The position numbers were made by a program, and so were the translations under genes. A stretch of DNA of 13,781 nucleotides from Bacillota bacterium (GTDB lineage: Bacteria > Bacillota_B > Desulfitobacteriia > Desulfitobacteriales > Desulfitobacteriaceae). The number at the start of each line of letters is the position of its first letter. Position 1 is the first letter of the stretch. Under the pieces are notes generated by a model. It made no database searches. It was given only the letters and a program-made list of their open reading frames with translations, and was not told where the DNA came from. The stretch is from positions 1-13,781 of the forward strand of contig JAJYAS010000021.1 of assembly GCA_021779415.1 (NCBI GenBank), given 5' to 3'. Below, piece after piece: positions 1 to 7,242 of the stretch.

Positions 1-80
1 AGAGTGGGACTACATATTTCTGTGGATGTAAACATACAAAAAATCCTCCTCTTTGTGATGGATCTCATAATAATCTATAA
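1..80 (+). CDS. CDGSH iron-sulfur domain protein, 3' end only
   Basis: The reading frame that ends with TAA at 78-80 encodes the C-terminal 25 residues of a protein cut by the window edge (first complete codon at base 3). It contains CGCKHTKNPPLCDGSH, an exact fit to the CDGSH signature C-x-C-x2-(S/T)-x3-P-x-C-D-G-(S/T)-H, in which three Cys and one His bind a [2Fe-2S] cluster. In bacteria such domains occur in small stand-alone redox or cluster-carrier proteins of about 60-80 residues, or at the end of larger proteins; which applies cannot be seen here. The protein stops four residues after the cluster His, as is common for the small type. A strong hairpin follows 11 bases after the stop, so this gene is probably the last of its transcript and separate from the germination operon. 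Confidence 0.85.
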   Translation, partial: SGTTYFCGCKHTKNPPLCDGSHNNL

Positions 81-91
81 GGGAAAAAACT

Positions 92-154
92 TAAAAACAG
101 AGGGACAGGTTCCTTGTTCAGGTAGTGAATAAGGAACCTGTCCCTCTGTTTTTA
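92..154 (+). terminator. Long perfect hairpin, probable bidirectional terminator / intergenic repeat
   Basis: A 24-bp arm at 92-115 is perfectly complementary to 131-154, around a 15-base loop at 116-130. The arm reads ACAGAGGGACAGGTTCCTT at 97-115. The right arm ends in a run of five T on the plus strand, and the minus-strand reading also runs into T-rich sequence (complement of 81-97), so it could terminate both the CDGSH gene and any opposing transcript. The stem is longer and more perfect than an ordinary terminator, and the GGGACAGGTTCC-type arm resembles dispersed palindromic repeats of Firmicutes, so it may be a REP-like element used as a terminator. Confidence 0.75.
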
Positions 155-185
155 TAAATGTGTAGTTAAGAAATTATAAAACGGA

Positions 186-212
186 TATAATAAGAAAAAT
201 TGTAAACAATTT
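186..212 (+). promoter_or_regulatory. Candidate -10 element and small palindrome upstream of the ger operon
   Basis: TATAATA at 186-192 resembles a sigma-A -10 and, with one mismatch, the sigma-G -10 type CATnnTA expected for germinant-receptor genes. No convincing -35 of either type sits 17-18 bases upstream. Just downstream, 197-203 (AAATTGT) and 206-212 (ACAATTT) form a 7-bp palindrome with a 2-base centre, ending 14 bases before the gerA start. AT-rich palindromes are common by chance, so this is a weak call. Confidence 0.25.
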
Positions 213-226
213 ACTTGGGTGATGAA

Positions 227-1783
227 ATGTTTTATAAATACCGAAAAAGAAAACCGGAACGTAGCATAAACAGTAAAGAAACAAATGATGATCTGGAAAG
301 TAATGGTTTGAATAAATCACTGAATAATAATATAGCTTTGTTTAAAAATATTTTTAAAAATGACGAAACGTTAATAATTAGAGAATTTCAAAATAAGCGG
401 CTAAAAGCTGCACAATGTTGCATTATTTATCTTGATGGAATGGTGAACACGGAAATTGTTAATGAGAATATCATTCAACCAGTTCTTTGTAATGATTTAT
501 CGGAAGATATTGAAAGCGACAACTTGTTAGAAGAATTAAAGAAGAAAGTTATTGTTTCCAATAATGTGACTTTGGAAACTGAAGTTAACAAAATAGTCAG
601 TTCAGTTATTAATGGGAATACGCTTTTTTTGTTAGAAGGATACGACCAAGCGTTAGTTATCAGTTCAAAAGGCGTACAGTACAGACCAATAAGTGAGCCG
701 AAGTCCTCAAAGGTTGTTCGTGGACCGAGGGAAGGTTTTACAGAATCGATTATAGTAAACTTGTCGTTGGTACGGCGTAAAATAATAAATCCTGATTTAA
801 AGTTCAAGTTCAAGGAAATTGGGGAAAGAACGCACACAAAAACCTGCATCTGTTATATTGAAGGTTTGGCTTTGGAGGGTATATTGAGCGAATTGGAGCA
901 GCGTCTGGAAAAAATAGAAATTGACGGCGTCATTGATTCTGGGTATATTCAGGAACTGATCAAAGATGCACCCTATTCCCCTTTTGAGACGGTAGGTTCA
1001 AGCGAAAGACCAGATGTTATTGCAGCAAAACTTTTGGAAGGCAGAATAGCTCTGTTTGTCGATGGGAGTCCCTTTGTATTAACCGTTCCATTTTTGGTTG
1101 TGGAGAATTTTCAATCAAATGAGGATTACTATAATAACTACATTTTTTCCACGATGAATCGGCTTATTAGAGGTTTTACGGCAGTAACTTCTATTACAGT
1201 TCCCGGAATATTTCTGTCACTTGTCACTTTCCATCAGGAAATGCTGCCTACTCCGTTACTATTGAGCATCTCGGCTTCAAGGCAGGGTGTTCCAGTTCCA
1301 ACATCAATTTCATTATTTATAATGCTTTTTATATTCGATATTCTACGGGAGGCCGGTACCAGAATGCCATCTTCTATAGGTCAGGCAGTAAACATTGTTG
1401 GTACGCTTGTATTGGGTCAGGCTGCTGTTGAAGCGAGATTGGTAAGTGCTCCAGTCATTATTGTAACTGCTCTCACAGGAATTATGACCTTGATCAATAT
1501 GAATTTTATAAGTGCAACTCTTATTTTCCGGAATTTCTTATTATTGGGAGCTTCGTTTTTAGGGATCTACGGATTCGTTATGTGCTTTATTGTTTTATAT
1601 CTGCATTTAATGAGTATCCGCTCTTTCGGTGTTCCTTATATGATGAACGTCACTAGAGCCAGAAACCATGATGGACAGGATGCATGGATTCGTGCACCTT
1701 GGTGGACCATGACCTTAAGACCTAAAATTGTTGCAGCGAAAGACTTAGTCAGACAGTCATCAAGGAAAAGCAAGGAGAAATAG
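227..1783 (+). CDS. gerA: GerA-family spore germination protein (germinant receptor A subunit)
   Basis: This 518-residue protein belongs to the GerA/SpoVAF family, the A subunit of nutrient germinant receptors in the inner spore membrane. The N-terminal ~280 residues are hydrophilic and carry the family hallmarks GPREGFTE (about 166-173) and RTHTKTCICYIEG (about 201-213). The second half is the membrane part: DGSPFVLTVPFLVVENFQ precedes the first helix, followed by VPGIFLSLVTFHQEMLPTPL and REAGTRMPSSIGQAVNIVG, all typical of the family, then further helices to about residue 465 and a basic tail. ATG 227 is preferred over the in-frame TTG 215 because GGGTGATG at 217-224 acts as its Shine-Dalgarno. 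It is the first gene of an A-C-D-B operon, 6 bases ahead of gerC. The symbol is at family level; orthology to GerA, GerB or GerK and the germinant cannot be told from sequence. Expected forespore (sigma-G) expression is inference from the family. Confidence 0.93.
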   Translation: MFYKYRKRKPERSINSKETNDDLESNGLNKSLNNNIALFKNIFKNDETLIIREFQNKRLKAAQCCIIYLDGMVNTEIVNENIIQPVLCNDLSEDIESDNLLEELKKKVIVSNNVTLETEVNKIVSSVINGNTLFLLEGYDQALVISSKGVQYRPISEPKSSKVVRGPREGFTESIIVNLSLVRRKIINPDLKFKFKEIGERTHTKTCICYIEGLALEGILSELEQRLEKIEIDGVIDSGYIQELIKDAPYSPFETVGSSERPDVIAAKLLEGRIALFVDGSPFVLTVPFLVVENFQSNEDYYNNYIFSTMNRLIRGFTAVTSITVPGIFLSLVTFHQEMLPTPLLLSISASRQGVPVPTSISLFIMLFIFDILREAGTRMPSSIGQAVNIVGTLVLGQAAVEARLVSAPVIIVTALTGIMTLINMNFISATLIFRNFLLLGASFLGIYGFVMCFIVLYLHLMSIRSFGVPYMMNVTRARNHDGQDAWIRAPWWTMTLRPKIVAAKDLVRQSSRKSKEK

Positions 1784-1789
1784 CTTATT

Positions 1790-2944
1790 ATGAAAAAAAT
1801 AAGAATCCCCTTGCTGTTATTGATCATTTTGATCAGTGGAATAGTCACTACAGGCTGTTGGAATTATAGGGAAGTCGATAAATTGGCAATTGTTGCTGGC
1901 GTAGCTATTGATAAAGGGATAAAAAATCAATTTCAAATGACCGTCGAAATTATACAGGTTAGTGCAGGCAGGGACACAAATATAACGTCAAAAACGATAA
2001 CGATGGAAGGAAAGACTATATTCGACGCTGCAAGAAACGTAATATCCGTATCTGGGAAAAGACTATATTGGAGTCATGCAAAGGTTATTATATTAAGTAA
2101 GGAAATTGCAAGTGAAGGGGTATCAAAAGCTGTTGAGTGGTACAATCGTGATTCTGAAACACGACAGGATGTCCATATCTTGATTTCAGAAGGAGCATCT
2201 GCCAAAGAAATATTGAAAGGACAGGGAACCACAGAGGATATCAAATCGTTTGTATTGGATGAAATGATAAAAAATCAGGTGAGTTTAAGTAAAGCACCTA
2301 TAATTGATATTTTGACGTTTGATATTGAATCAAAAACTAAAGGGATTTCATCAATAATTCCTACTGTAAATCTAAAGAAAACGGATGAAAAAATGATACC
2401 TCAAATAATGGGAACTGCAATTATTAAAGACGATAAGATAGTAGGGTACCTAAATGGTGATGAAACTAAAACCCTGAATTTCATTAGAAATGAGCTTAAG
2501 GCTGGAGTATTAATTGGAGAAATGCAAGCAAATGATGTGCCTACCATAGTATCTCTTGAAATATTTAAAAATGAAACAAAGGTTACGCCTGTTGTAGATG
2601 GCGAGAATATTGAGATGAACTTAAATATCGATACAATAGTTGCCATTGACGAATTGCAGGGTACAGAGAACATTTTTGATGATGAAGGACGAAAAAAATT
2701 AGAGCAAAGTGCTGAAACTGAGTTGAAAAAACAAATTGAAACGCTAATTAAGAAAGTAGAATTAGACTACGATGCAGATATCTTCGGATTTGGGGAAACG
2801 TTACGAGAAGATAATGTACAAGTGTGGAATAGTGTGGGCGATAGTTGGGAAGAAGTCTTTAAAGATTTGAAGGTGAACGTTAATACTAAGGTGCATATAA
2901 AAAATAGTGCACTGTTATCAAAGTCTTCTGAAGTAGGTGATTAA
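1790..2944 (+). CDS. gerC: Ger(x)C-family spore germination lipoprotein (germinant receptor C subunit)
   Basis: This 384-residue protein is the C subunit of a germinant receptor, a lipoprotein on the outer face of the inner spore membrane. Residues 1-22 form a lipoprotein signal peptide (two Lys plus Arg, then a hydrophobic run rich in Leu and Ile) ending at lipobox VTTGC, with Cys23 as the predicted lipidated residue. The next residues, WNYREVDKLAIVAGVAIDK, are the classic Ger(x)C start. The rest is soluble, with the conserved KVIILSKEIA and late E-rich C-terminal domain usual for a family of 370-400 residues. The Shine-Dalgarno AGGAG (1773-1777) lies inside the end of gerA, somewhat far (12 bases) from ATG 1790. 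The gene overlaps or touches the small D-like gene that follows, which indicates translational coupling. The -3 residue Thr of the lipobox is less usual than Leu, but the Cys-Trp start leaves little doubt. Confidence 0.93.
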   Translation: MKKIRIPLLLLIILISGIVTTGCWNYREVDKLAIVAGVAIDKGIKNQFQMTVEIIQVSAGRDTNITSKTITMEGKTIFDAARNVISVSGKRLYWSHAKVIILSKEIASEGVSKAVEWYNRDSETRQDVHILISEGASAKEILKGQGTTEDIKSFVLDEMIKNQVSLSKAPIIDILTFDIESKTKGISSIIPTVNLKKTDEKMIPQIMGTAIIKDDKIVGYLNGDETKTLNFIRNELKAGVLIGEMQANDVPTIVSLEIFKNETKVTPVVDGENIEMNLNIDTIVAIDELQGTENIFDDEGRKKLEQSAETELKKQIETLIKKVELDYDADIFGFGETLREDNVQVWNSVGDSWEEVFKDLKVNVNTKVHIKNSALLSKSSEVGD

Positions 2945-2948
2945 TAGC

Positions 2949-3158
2949 GTGATTATATTGGCAATTATAGGGTATACTCTTTTGGTTATCTATGAGTTTA
3001 TACCCTTATATAAGCAAAAACTTTGGCAGGACTTGTGGGTAGATGCTGTTTTGGGGATATCTTCCTTTACAATTGCCATATTATTGTGCCTGAATGTAGA
3101 GATTCCAAGTCCTGAAAAACCCATTCGGGAATTGATTACTTCTATATTTGGAAAGTAG
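2949..3158 (+). CDS. Small two-helix membrane protein, germinant receptor D-subunit-like
   Basis: A 69-residue protein (73 if the GTG at 2937 is used) with two predicted membrane helices: VIILAIIGYTLLVIYEFI near the N-terminus and a second around AVLGISSFTIAILLCLNV, joined by a short basic/aromatic loop (YKQKLWQDLW), with a polar C-terminal tail. It lies between the gerC and gerB genes. Small two-helix D proteins encoded next to germinant receptors are known in Bacillus and modulate receptor function; assignment here rests on size, topology and position, not on a recognised motif. GTG 2949 is chosen because AGGTGA at 2935-2940 sits 8 bases ahead; GTG 2937 has no good ribosome site and would overlap gerC by 8 bases. 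The next gene begins 7 bases after its stop. Confidence 0.7.
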   Translation: MIILAIIGYTLLVIYEFIPLYKQKLWQDLWVDAVLGISSFTIAILLCLNVEIPSPEKPIRELITSIFGK

Positions 3159-3165
3159 GTTGGTG

Positions 3166-4239
3166 ATGCAGAAAGAGCAAATCACAGACAAGGAAGGCAT
3201 ATGTCTTTTAATCGTATTCGTTATTGGAAGCTCACTCATTATTGGCATTGGTGGAGAAGCTAATAATGATGCATGGATCGCCGGAATAATGGGTTTTATT
3301 ATGGCCATTCCTATGTTGCTTATATTTTCAAGAATACTATCACTTTTCCAAGGGAATGATTTATTTGAGATTCTGAATATCACACTTGGCAAAGTGATAG
3401 GTAAAATTATTGCCGTTATATATATCTGGTATGCTTTTCACCTAGGTTCATTGGTGCTGCGCAATTTTGGTGAATTCATCAATATAGTAGCCATGCCTGA
3501 AACACCAATGTTTGTGCCTTTGTTTTGTTTGGGATTGGTATGTATCATTGCTGTGAAGTTAGGAATAGAAGTATTGGGAAGAATCACTACATATTTTCTT
3601 CCATTCCTATTTTTTATTTTAGTAGTTGTAGAATTGCTGGCAATACCACAACTTCATTTAAACTATATTAAACCTATTTTAGGGAATGGTTTAAGCACGG
3701 TATTTCAAGGTGGATTTTCTGCTTTTTCATTTCCCTTTGCAGAAACAGTCTTATTTCTAGGTGTATTCGGTTCGCTAAAAACAAAAAAGTCACCTTTTAA
3801 GGTTTATTGTTGGGGGACGCTAATTTCAACATTCATTCTAATTGTTACTACAATTAGAAACATTGCAGTGTTAGGTAATATGCTTGGTAGTTTTTATTTC
3901 CCATCTTATGCAGCTGTAAGCAGGATTAATATCGGTGATTTCATCGAAAGAATAGACATATCGGTTGCTTTTGTATTTATTTTTGGTGTTTTTATAAAGG
4001 GTTCAATCTGTTTATTGGTTGCATGTATAGGGATTGGAAAAGTGTTCAATTTAAAGGATTACAGATCAATAGTGATACAGACGGGATTATTAATGATTTA
4101 TTTTTCGTATATTGTTTATGATAATAGTATGATGATGAAATATTGGGCTTTTAAAGTATACCCTTATTACGCTTTTCCTTTACAAGTCATACTACCAACT
4201 ATTATATGGATTTCAGCAGAGATTAAAGCAAGAAAATAA
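3166..4239 (+). CDS. gerB: GerB-family spore germination protein (germinant receptor B subunit)
   Basis: This 357-residue, almost wholly hydrophobic protein is the B subunit of the receptor, a member of the GerB/spore-germination branch of the APC amino-acid transporter superfamily with about ten membrane helices. The start KEQITDKEGICLLIVFVIG, followed by a glycine-rich first helix region (GSSLIIGIGGEANNDAWIAG), and FGEFINIVAMPETPM about residue 105 are typical of the family. B subunits bind the nutrient germinant in related systems; the ligand here is unknown. ATG 3166 is preferred to the in-frame TTG 3148, which lies within the end of the preceding gene: AGG at 3157-3159 and GGTG at 3162-3165 precede the ATG. 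It closes the A-C-D-B operon. No clear terminator hairpin is visible in the 145 bases before ytaF, so read-through into ytaF is possible. Confidence 0.92.
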   Translation: MQKEQITDKEGICLLIVFVIGSSLIIGIGGEANNDAWIAGIMGFIMAIPMLLIFSRILSLFQGNDLFEILNITLGKVIGKIIAVIYIWYAFHLGSLVLRNFGEFINIVAMPETPMFVPLFCLGLVCIIAVKLGIEVLGRITTYFLPFLFFILVVVELLAIPQLHLNYIKPILGNGLSTVFQGGFSAFSFPFAETVLFLGVFGSLKTKKSPFKVYCWGTLISTFILIVTTIRNIAVLGNMLGSFYFPSYAAVSRINIGDFIERIDISVAFVFIFGVFIKGSICLLVACIGIGKVFNLKDYRSIVIQTGLLMIYFSYIVYDNSMMMKYWAFKVYPYYAFPLQVILPTIIWISAEIKARK

Positions 4240-4384
4240 ATGACTCTAGAATGATATGTCCAGTGAAATTGGCGAATCTAATGATGCGTTCTATGATCAA
4301 TGAATTCAAGTTAACATATGCCTTATTCCTTGAATAGTATGGAGTCGGAAACAAGAATTTCTATTGTTCAAGGAGGAGGCACTC

Positions 4385-5017
4385 ATGCATATATTGTCAG
4401 CACTCTTTTTGGGTCTTGCCGCTAACCTAGATAACCTTGGAGTAGGTATTAGTTATGGGGTTCAAAAAATCCGTGTTTCTTTTCCCTCTAATTTTTGCAT
4501 AGCCTTATTATCAGGTATAATTACAGGCATTTCCGTCTTAACGGGGCATCTACTTAGCGGATATATTACAGTAGCCGGTGAGCTAGGAGCGGTTATGATT
4601 ATTACGATAGGAATTTGGGTAATAGTACATAAGACATCAACAAGCAATAGTTTGCCCGTTGCGATTCCAGTGATGAAGACTTATTCTGTTCCAATTAGGG
4701 CATTGAACTGTGTTGTCCAAATTACTAAAGAACCTTCTGTCGCTGATTTTGATGCTAATGGTTTCATCTCAACTAAAGAAGCCATGGTTTTAGGCTTGAC
4801 TTTATCGTTTAACTGTATTGCTACAGGAGTTGGAGCTGGACTTACAGGAATGGACCCTCTTTTATCAGGTGTTTCCGTCTTTATCTTCAGTATGATTTCA
4901 ATTAGTGTAGGGTACTTGATTGGATGGAAAACTGCTTCCGATCGATTTGAACGTTTGTCTCAGGTGATCTCAGGAGCGATACTTATGATTATCGGAACTT
5001 ATGAATTGTTTCATTAA
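4385..5017 (+). CDS. ytaF: Sporulation membrane protein YtaF, with EF-hand-like loop
   Basis: A 210-residue polytopic membrane protein of the YtaF/MntP-like family, matching Bacillus subtilis YtaF in length and organisation: an N-terminal half of three helices (starting SALFLGLAANLDNLGVG), a hydrophilic middle, and a C-terminal half of three helices (KEAMVLGLTLSFNCIATGVG onward). MntP-type relatives export divalent cations; YtaF is a sporulation protein whose transport role is unproven. Residues 121-132, DFDANGFISTKE, match the 12-residue calcium loop of EF-hands (D-x-D-x-N-G-x-I-x-x-x-E) at every key position. ATG 4385 is preceded by an excellent AAGGAGGAGG at 4370-4379; the earlier in-frame TTG 4364 would put that site inside the gene. 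A mother-cell sigma-E promoter would be expected; only a weak candidate (ACATATG 4314-4320, AATAGTAT 4333-4340) is visible. It converges on the minus-strand gene, 29 bases away, with no hairpin between. Confidence 0.9.
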   Translation: MHILSALFLGLAANLDNLGVGISYGVQKIRVSFPSNFCIALLSGIITGISVLTGHLLSGYITVAGELGAVMIITIGIWVIVHKTSTSNSLPVAIPVMKTYSVPIRALNCVVQITKEPSVADFDANGFISTKEAMVLGLTLSFNCIATGVGAGLTGMDPLLSGVSVFIFSMISISVGYLIGWKTASDRFERLSQVISGAILMIIGTYELFH

Positions 5018-5046
5018 AAGATACGTAGATGATTTGAACGACAGGT

Positions 5047-6990
5047 TTATTTGCTAAAAGTAGACTCAGAAGCGGTGAATTGACTTAACGAAACGAGCTT
5101 TGGCAGACCATTTGTCTGAAGAATCAGATCCGACATTAGAAGCTCCCTGTTTGCTTTCTTAAAGTTATCTTCTAATCCTTCCAGACCAATTTTCTCACCC
5201 GTTTTACGATTATAGGCAGAACCATGTTCAAACTGACCATCCTTGCTGATATAGAAGATGTCATCTGTGGCAAAGGAGCCATCTGGCGTCCAGACACGGA
5301 AAGCTGAGAAGCCCTGCTTGGTATTGAGCAGATCTTGTCCGAAGTAGAAAAGGTCATTTTTATTTAAGCCAAGGAGATTCACTAGGGTGGGGTAAAGATC
5401 CATTTGTCCGCCGGAAATGTGTTTGACATCGGCACTTGCCCCTCCAGGTAAATGGATTAAGAGTGGAACTTTGTTTAATTCGAGAGACGAATAATTGTTT
5501 AGCTTTTGATTCAGGCCTAAGAAGGTCTCAATATCACGATTTGTCCAACCGGTACCATAGTGATCCCCATAAACGACTAATACTGAATTATCAAGAAGCC
5601 CTTGGTTCTTTAAGCTATCCACAAACTCACCTAGAGCTTTATCGGCATAATGCTGAGCCTGGAGATAGTTCGCAAAGGTTTGACTGTACTGATCCTGCGG
5701 GATAGTGAGTTCTTTCTTACTGTCTGGAAGATTGTAGGGATAATGGCCGGAGAGTGTGATTGCGAAGGAGAAAAAGGGCTGTTTGAATTCAGCTAAGTTC
5801 TTTGCCACCTGCTTTAACATGGACACATCGGATAAGCCCATACCCACTCTCTCGTCTTGCTCCAGGTCGTTCTTATTATAGAACTTGTCAAAGCCTTCTG
5901 CCTTGAACATGTTGGCACGATTCCAGAATTCCGGGTCATTCGAATGAAAGACATAGGAACCGTAGCCAACCTGTCTTAGGACACTAGGTAGGGCTTGATA
6001 GGCGTTCTCATCCCTTAAGATATTGTTGGAACCACTGGCCGCAGGGTAGAGGGAGTTTAAGGTCATAAACTCCGCATCCGATGTGTTACCCTCACCAATT
6101 TGGGTAAAATAATTATCAAAGTACATACTGCTTTTAACCAAACGGTTTAAATTCGGGGTGATTTCCTGGCCGTTCACGGCCCTTCCAACCAAAAAGTTTT
6201 GCATAGCCTCCATCTGAACAATGATTACATTTTTGCCTTGTGCGACCGCGGTAAAATTATGGGTTTTTTGGCTACGATTACTTGCCATCCATGCCTTAAG
6301 ACTATCAATATCGTCTGTTAGTAATTTCGTGGCCTTGTTCTTATTGAAATAGTTATAAATATCGTATATATGATAATTCACGGGGCCCATGTCCAGGAGC
6401 ACTGTGTTGTTCCAGTTTAAGCCAGTATAAGCATTTTGATTAAAATCTAAGGCCATGGTTTTTGTAGTTAAGCCGAGCGTGAATCCTATGACGATGAGCA
6501 AAACGCCTACATGTGACAGTCTCTTTCGAATGGCCGGAGAATGCGACAAGTGTGTAGGTTTCAACCTGATAAGGTAAGGCACCAAGAACAAAAGATCCAC
6601 AAACAAAAGAAAATCCCATTTGGAAAACAAAGTTGCGATACTGGAGGAGACCCCTTTCGCCTCTCTTATTTGAAACAGAATTGGAACGGAAATAAAATTG
6701 TGAAAGAAGCGGTAGAAGAGAAGGTCTGCCAATAACGCCACAGAGATAAGGCCGTTAAAGAGAATTAAAAATGAAATGCGGGCAAACTTAGGTAGGAAAA
6801 TGCACCAAACCGAAAGGAAAAGTAGTGTCGCCAGCGAAGAAATAATCATCCAAATAGGCTCAAAATTCAATCCAACACTGATACTGAAGAATATGATCTT
6901 AAGTATTAATAAGATATTGATACTAACAAAGTCCTGATTGTGACTCATTATCTCCAAAACGTGTTTTCCGATTAGTCTTATCCGTACCAT
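5047..6990 (-). CDS. ltaS: LTA synthase family protein (polyglycerol-phosphate transferase, sulfatase fold)
   Basis: This 647-residue membrane enzyme matches the LtaS architecture: five N-terminal helices (about 23-41, 44-66, 72-94, 124-141, 159-179), a linker, then an extracellular alkaline-phosphatase/sulfatase-fold domain from about 253. Metal and active-site residues of the family are present: Glu261 in QMEAMQ, nucleophile Thr303 in GEGNTSDAEF, His416 in LSGHYPY, Asp476-His477 in YGDHYG; FWNR at 355-358 fits the glycerol-phosphate pocket. Family members transfer glycerol phosphate from phosphatidylglycerol to build or prime lipoteichoic acid. The gene is alone on its strand. ATG 6990 has AAAGGA 11 bases upstream; an alternative ATG at 6948 (residue 15) has GGAGA only 2 bases away, so the N-terminus is uncertain. 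Whether it is a main polymerase, a primase or a sporulation paralog cannot be told, so the symbol is family-level. Confidence 0.92.
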   Translation of the reverse strand: MVRIRLIGKHVLEIMSHNQDFVSINILLILKIIFFSISVGLNFEPIWMIISSLATLLFLSVWCIFLPKFARISFLILFNGLISVALLADLLFYRFFHNFISVPILFQIREAKGVSSSIATLFSKWDFLLFVDLLFLVPYLIRLKPTHLSHSPAIRKRLSHVGVLLIVIGFTLGLTTKTMALDFNQNAYTGLNWNNTVLLDMGPVNYHIYDIYNYFNKNKATKLLTDDIDSLKAWMASNRSQKTHNFTAVAQGKNVIIVQMEAMQNFLVGRAVNGQEITPNLNRLVKSSMYFDNYFTQIGEGNTSDAEFMTLNSLYPAASGSNNILRDENAYQALPSVLRQVGYGSYVFHSNDPEFWNRANMFKAEGFDKFYNKNDLEQDERVGMGLSDVSMLKQVAKNLAEFKQPFFSFAITLSGHYPYNLPDSKKELTIPQDQYSQTFANYLQAQHYADKALGEFVDSLKNQGLLDNSVLVVYGDHYGTGWTNRDIETFLGLNQKLNNYSSLELNKVPLLIHLPGGASADVKHISGGQMDLYPTLVNLLGLNKNDLFYFGQDLLNTKQGFSAFRVWTPDGSFATDDIFYISKDGQFEHGSAYNRKTGEKIGLEGLEDNFKKANRELLMSDLILQTNGLPKLVSLSQFTASESTFSK

Positions 6991-6995
6991 GTTCT

Positions 6996-7010
6996 CTGAA
7001 ATCCTTTCAG
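6996..7010 (-). promoter_or_regulatory. Hairpin enclosing the ribosome binding site of the LtaS-type gene
   Basis: Read on the minus strand, CTGAAA-GGA-TTTCAG is a 6-bp stem with a 3-base loop. The probable Shine-Dalgarno AAAGGA (complement of 7002-7007) lies across the 5' arm and loop, 11 bases before ATG 6990. The folded form would hide it from the ribosome. The stem is short and AT-rich, so stability is modest. Confidence 0.35.
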
Positions 7011-7154
7011 TACTTTTGTTTAGATTTACTTAGTTCTGTTCTTAAATTACTTATTCGATGCCTTATTTTCTCAAATTGGACCCTATGTTATTCCTTTTGG
7101 AGCATCTGGAAACGATTTTAGTAAAAAAAGGAGGAATTCCTTTCCTGAACGAGA

Positions 7155-7182
7155 ATGAATAAGAACGTGCGATCTTATTCAT
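7155..7182 (+). promoter_or_regulatory. 10-bp inverted repeat upstream of the aminotransferase
   Basis: ATGAATAAGA (7155-7164) and TCTTATTCAT (7173-7182) are perfect inverted repeats around ACGTGCGA. They end 60 bases before the chosen aminotransferase start, and no T-run follows on the plus strand, so this is not a classic terminator. It may be an operator or a 5'-leader stem. The rest of 6991-7242 is AT-rich spacer between two divergent genes; a loose minus-strand TTGAGA-N19-TAATTT (about 7076 down to 7046) is the only promoter-like pattern I see. Confidence 0.5.
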
Positions 7183-7242
7183 ATAAGGTGAAGAAATTTT
7201 GAACTTAACATGATACAAGTTATAGAAGAAAGGTTGAGTGCC

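Noticed and set aside
475..849. 124-codon open frame on the minus strand inside gerA
   Set aside because: Antisense shadow of a well-conserved GerA region; no ribosome site or domain.
227..4239. Horizontal acquisition of the ger operon because it is AT-richer than the butyrate genes
   Set aside because: Membrane-protein genes rich in Ile, Phe and Lys codons are AT-rich anyway, and no mobile element, integrase or tRNA border is seen.
4304..4335. ATTCAAG / CTTGAAT inverted repeat between gerB and ytaF
   Set aside because: Only 7 bp with an 18-base loop and no T-run; too weak to call a terminator or operator.
7090..7242. Possible T-box or other riboswitch ahead of the aminotransferase
   Set aside because: No T-box AGGGUGGNACCGCG block and no other riboswitch core is visible; only a simple stem-loop is present.
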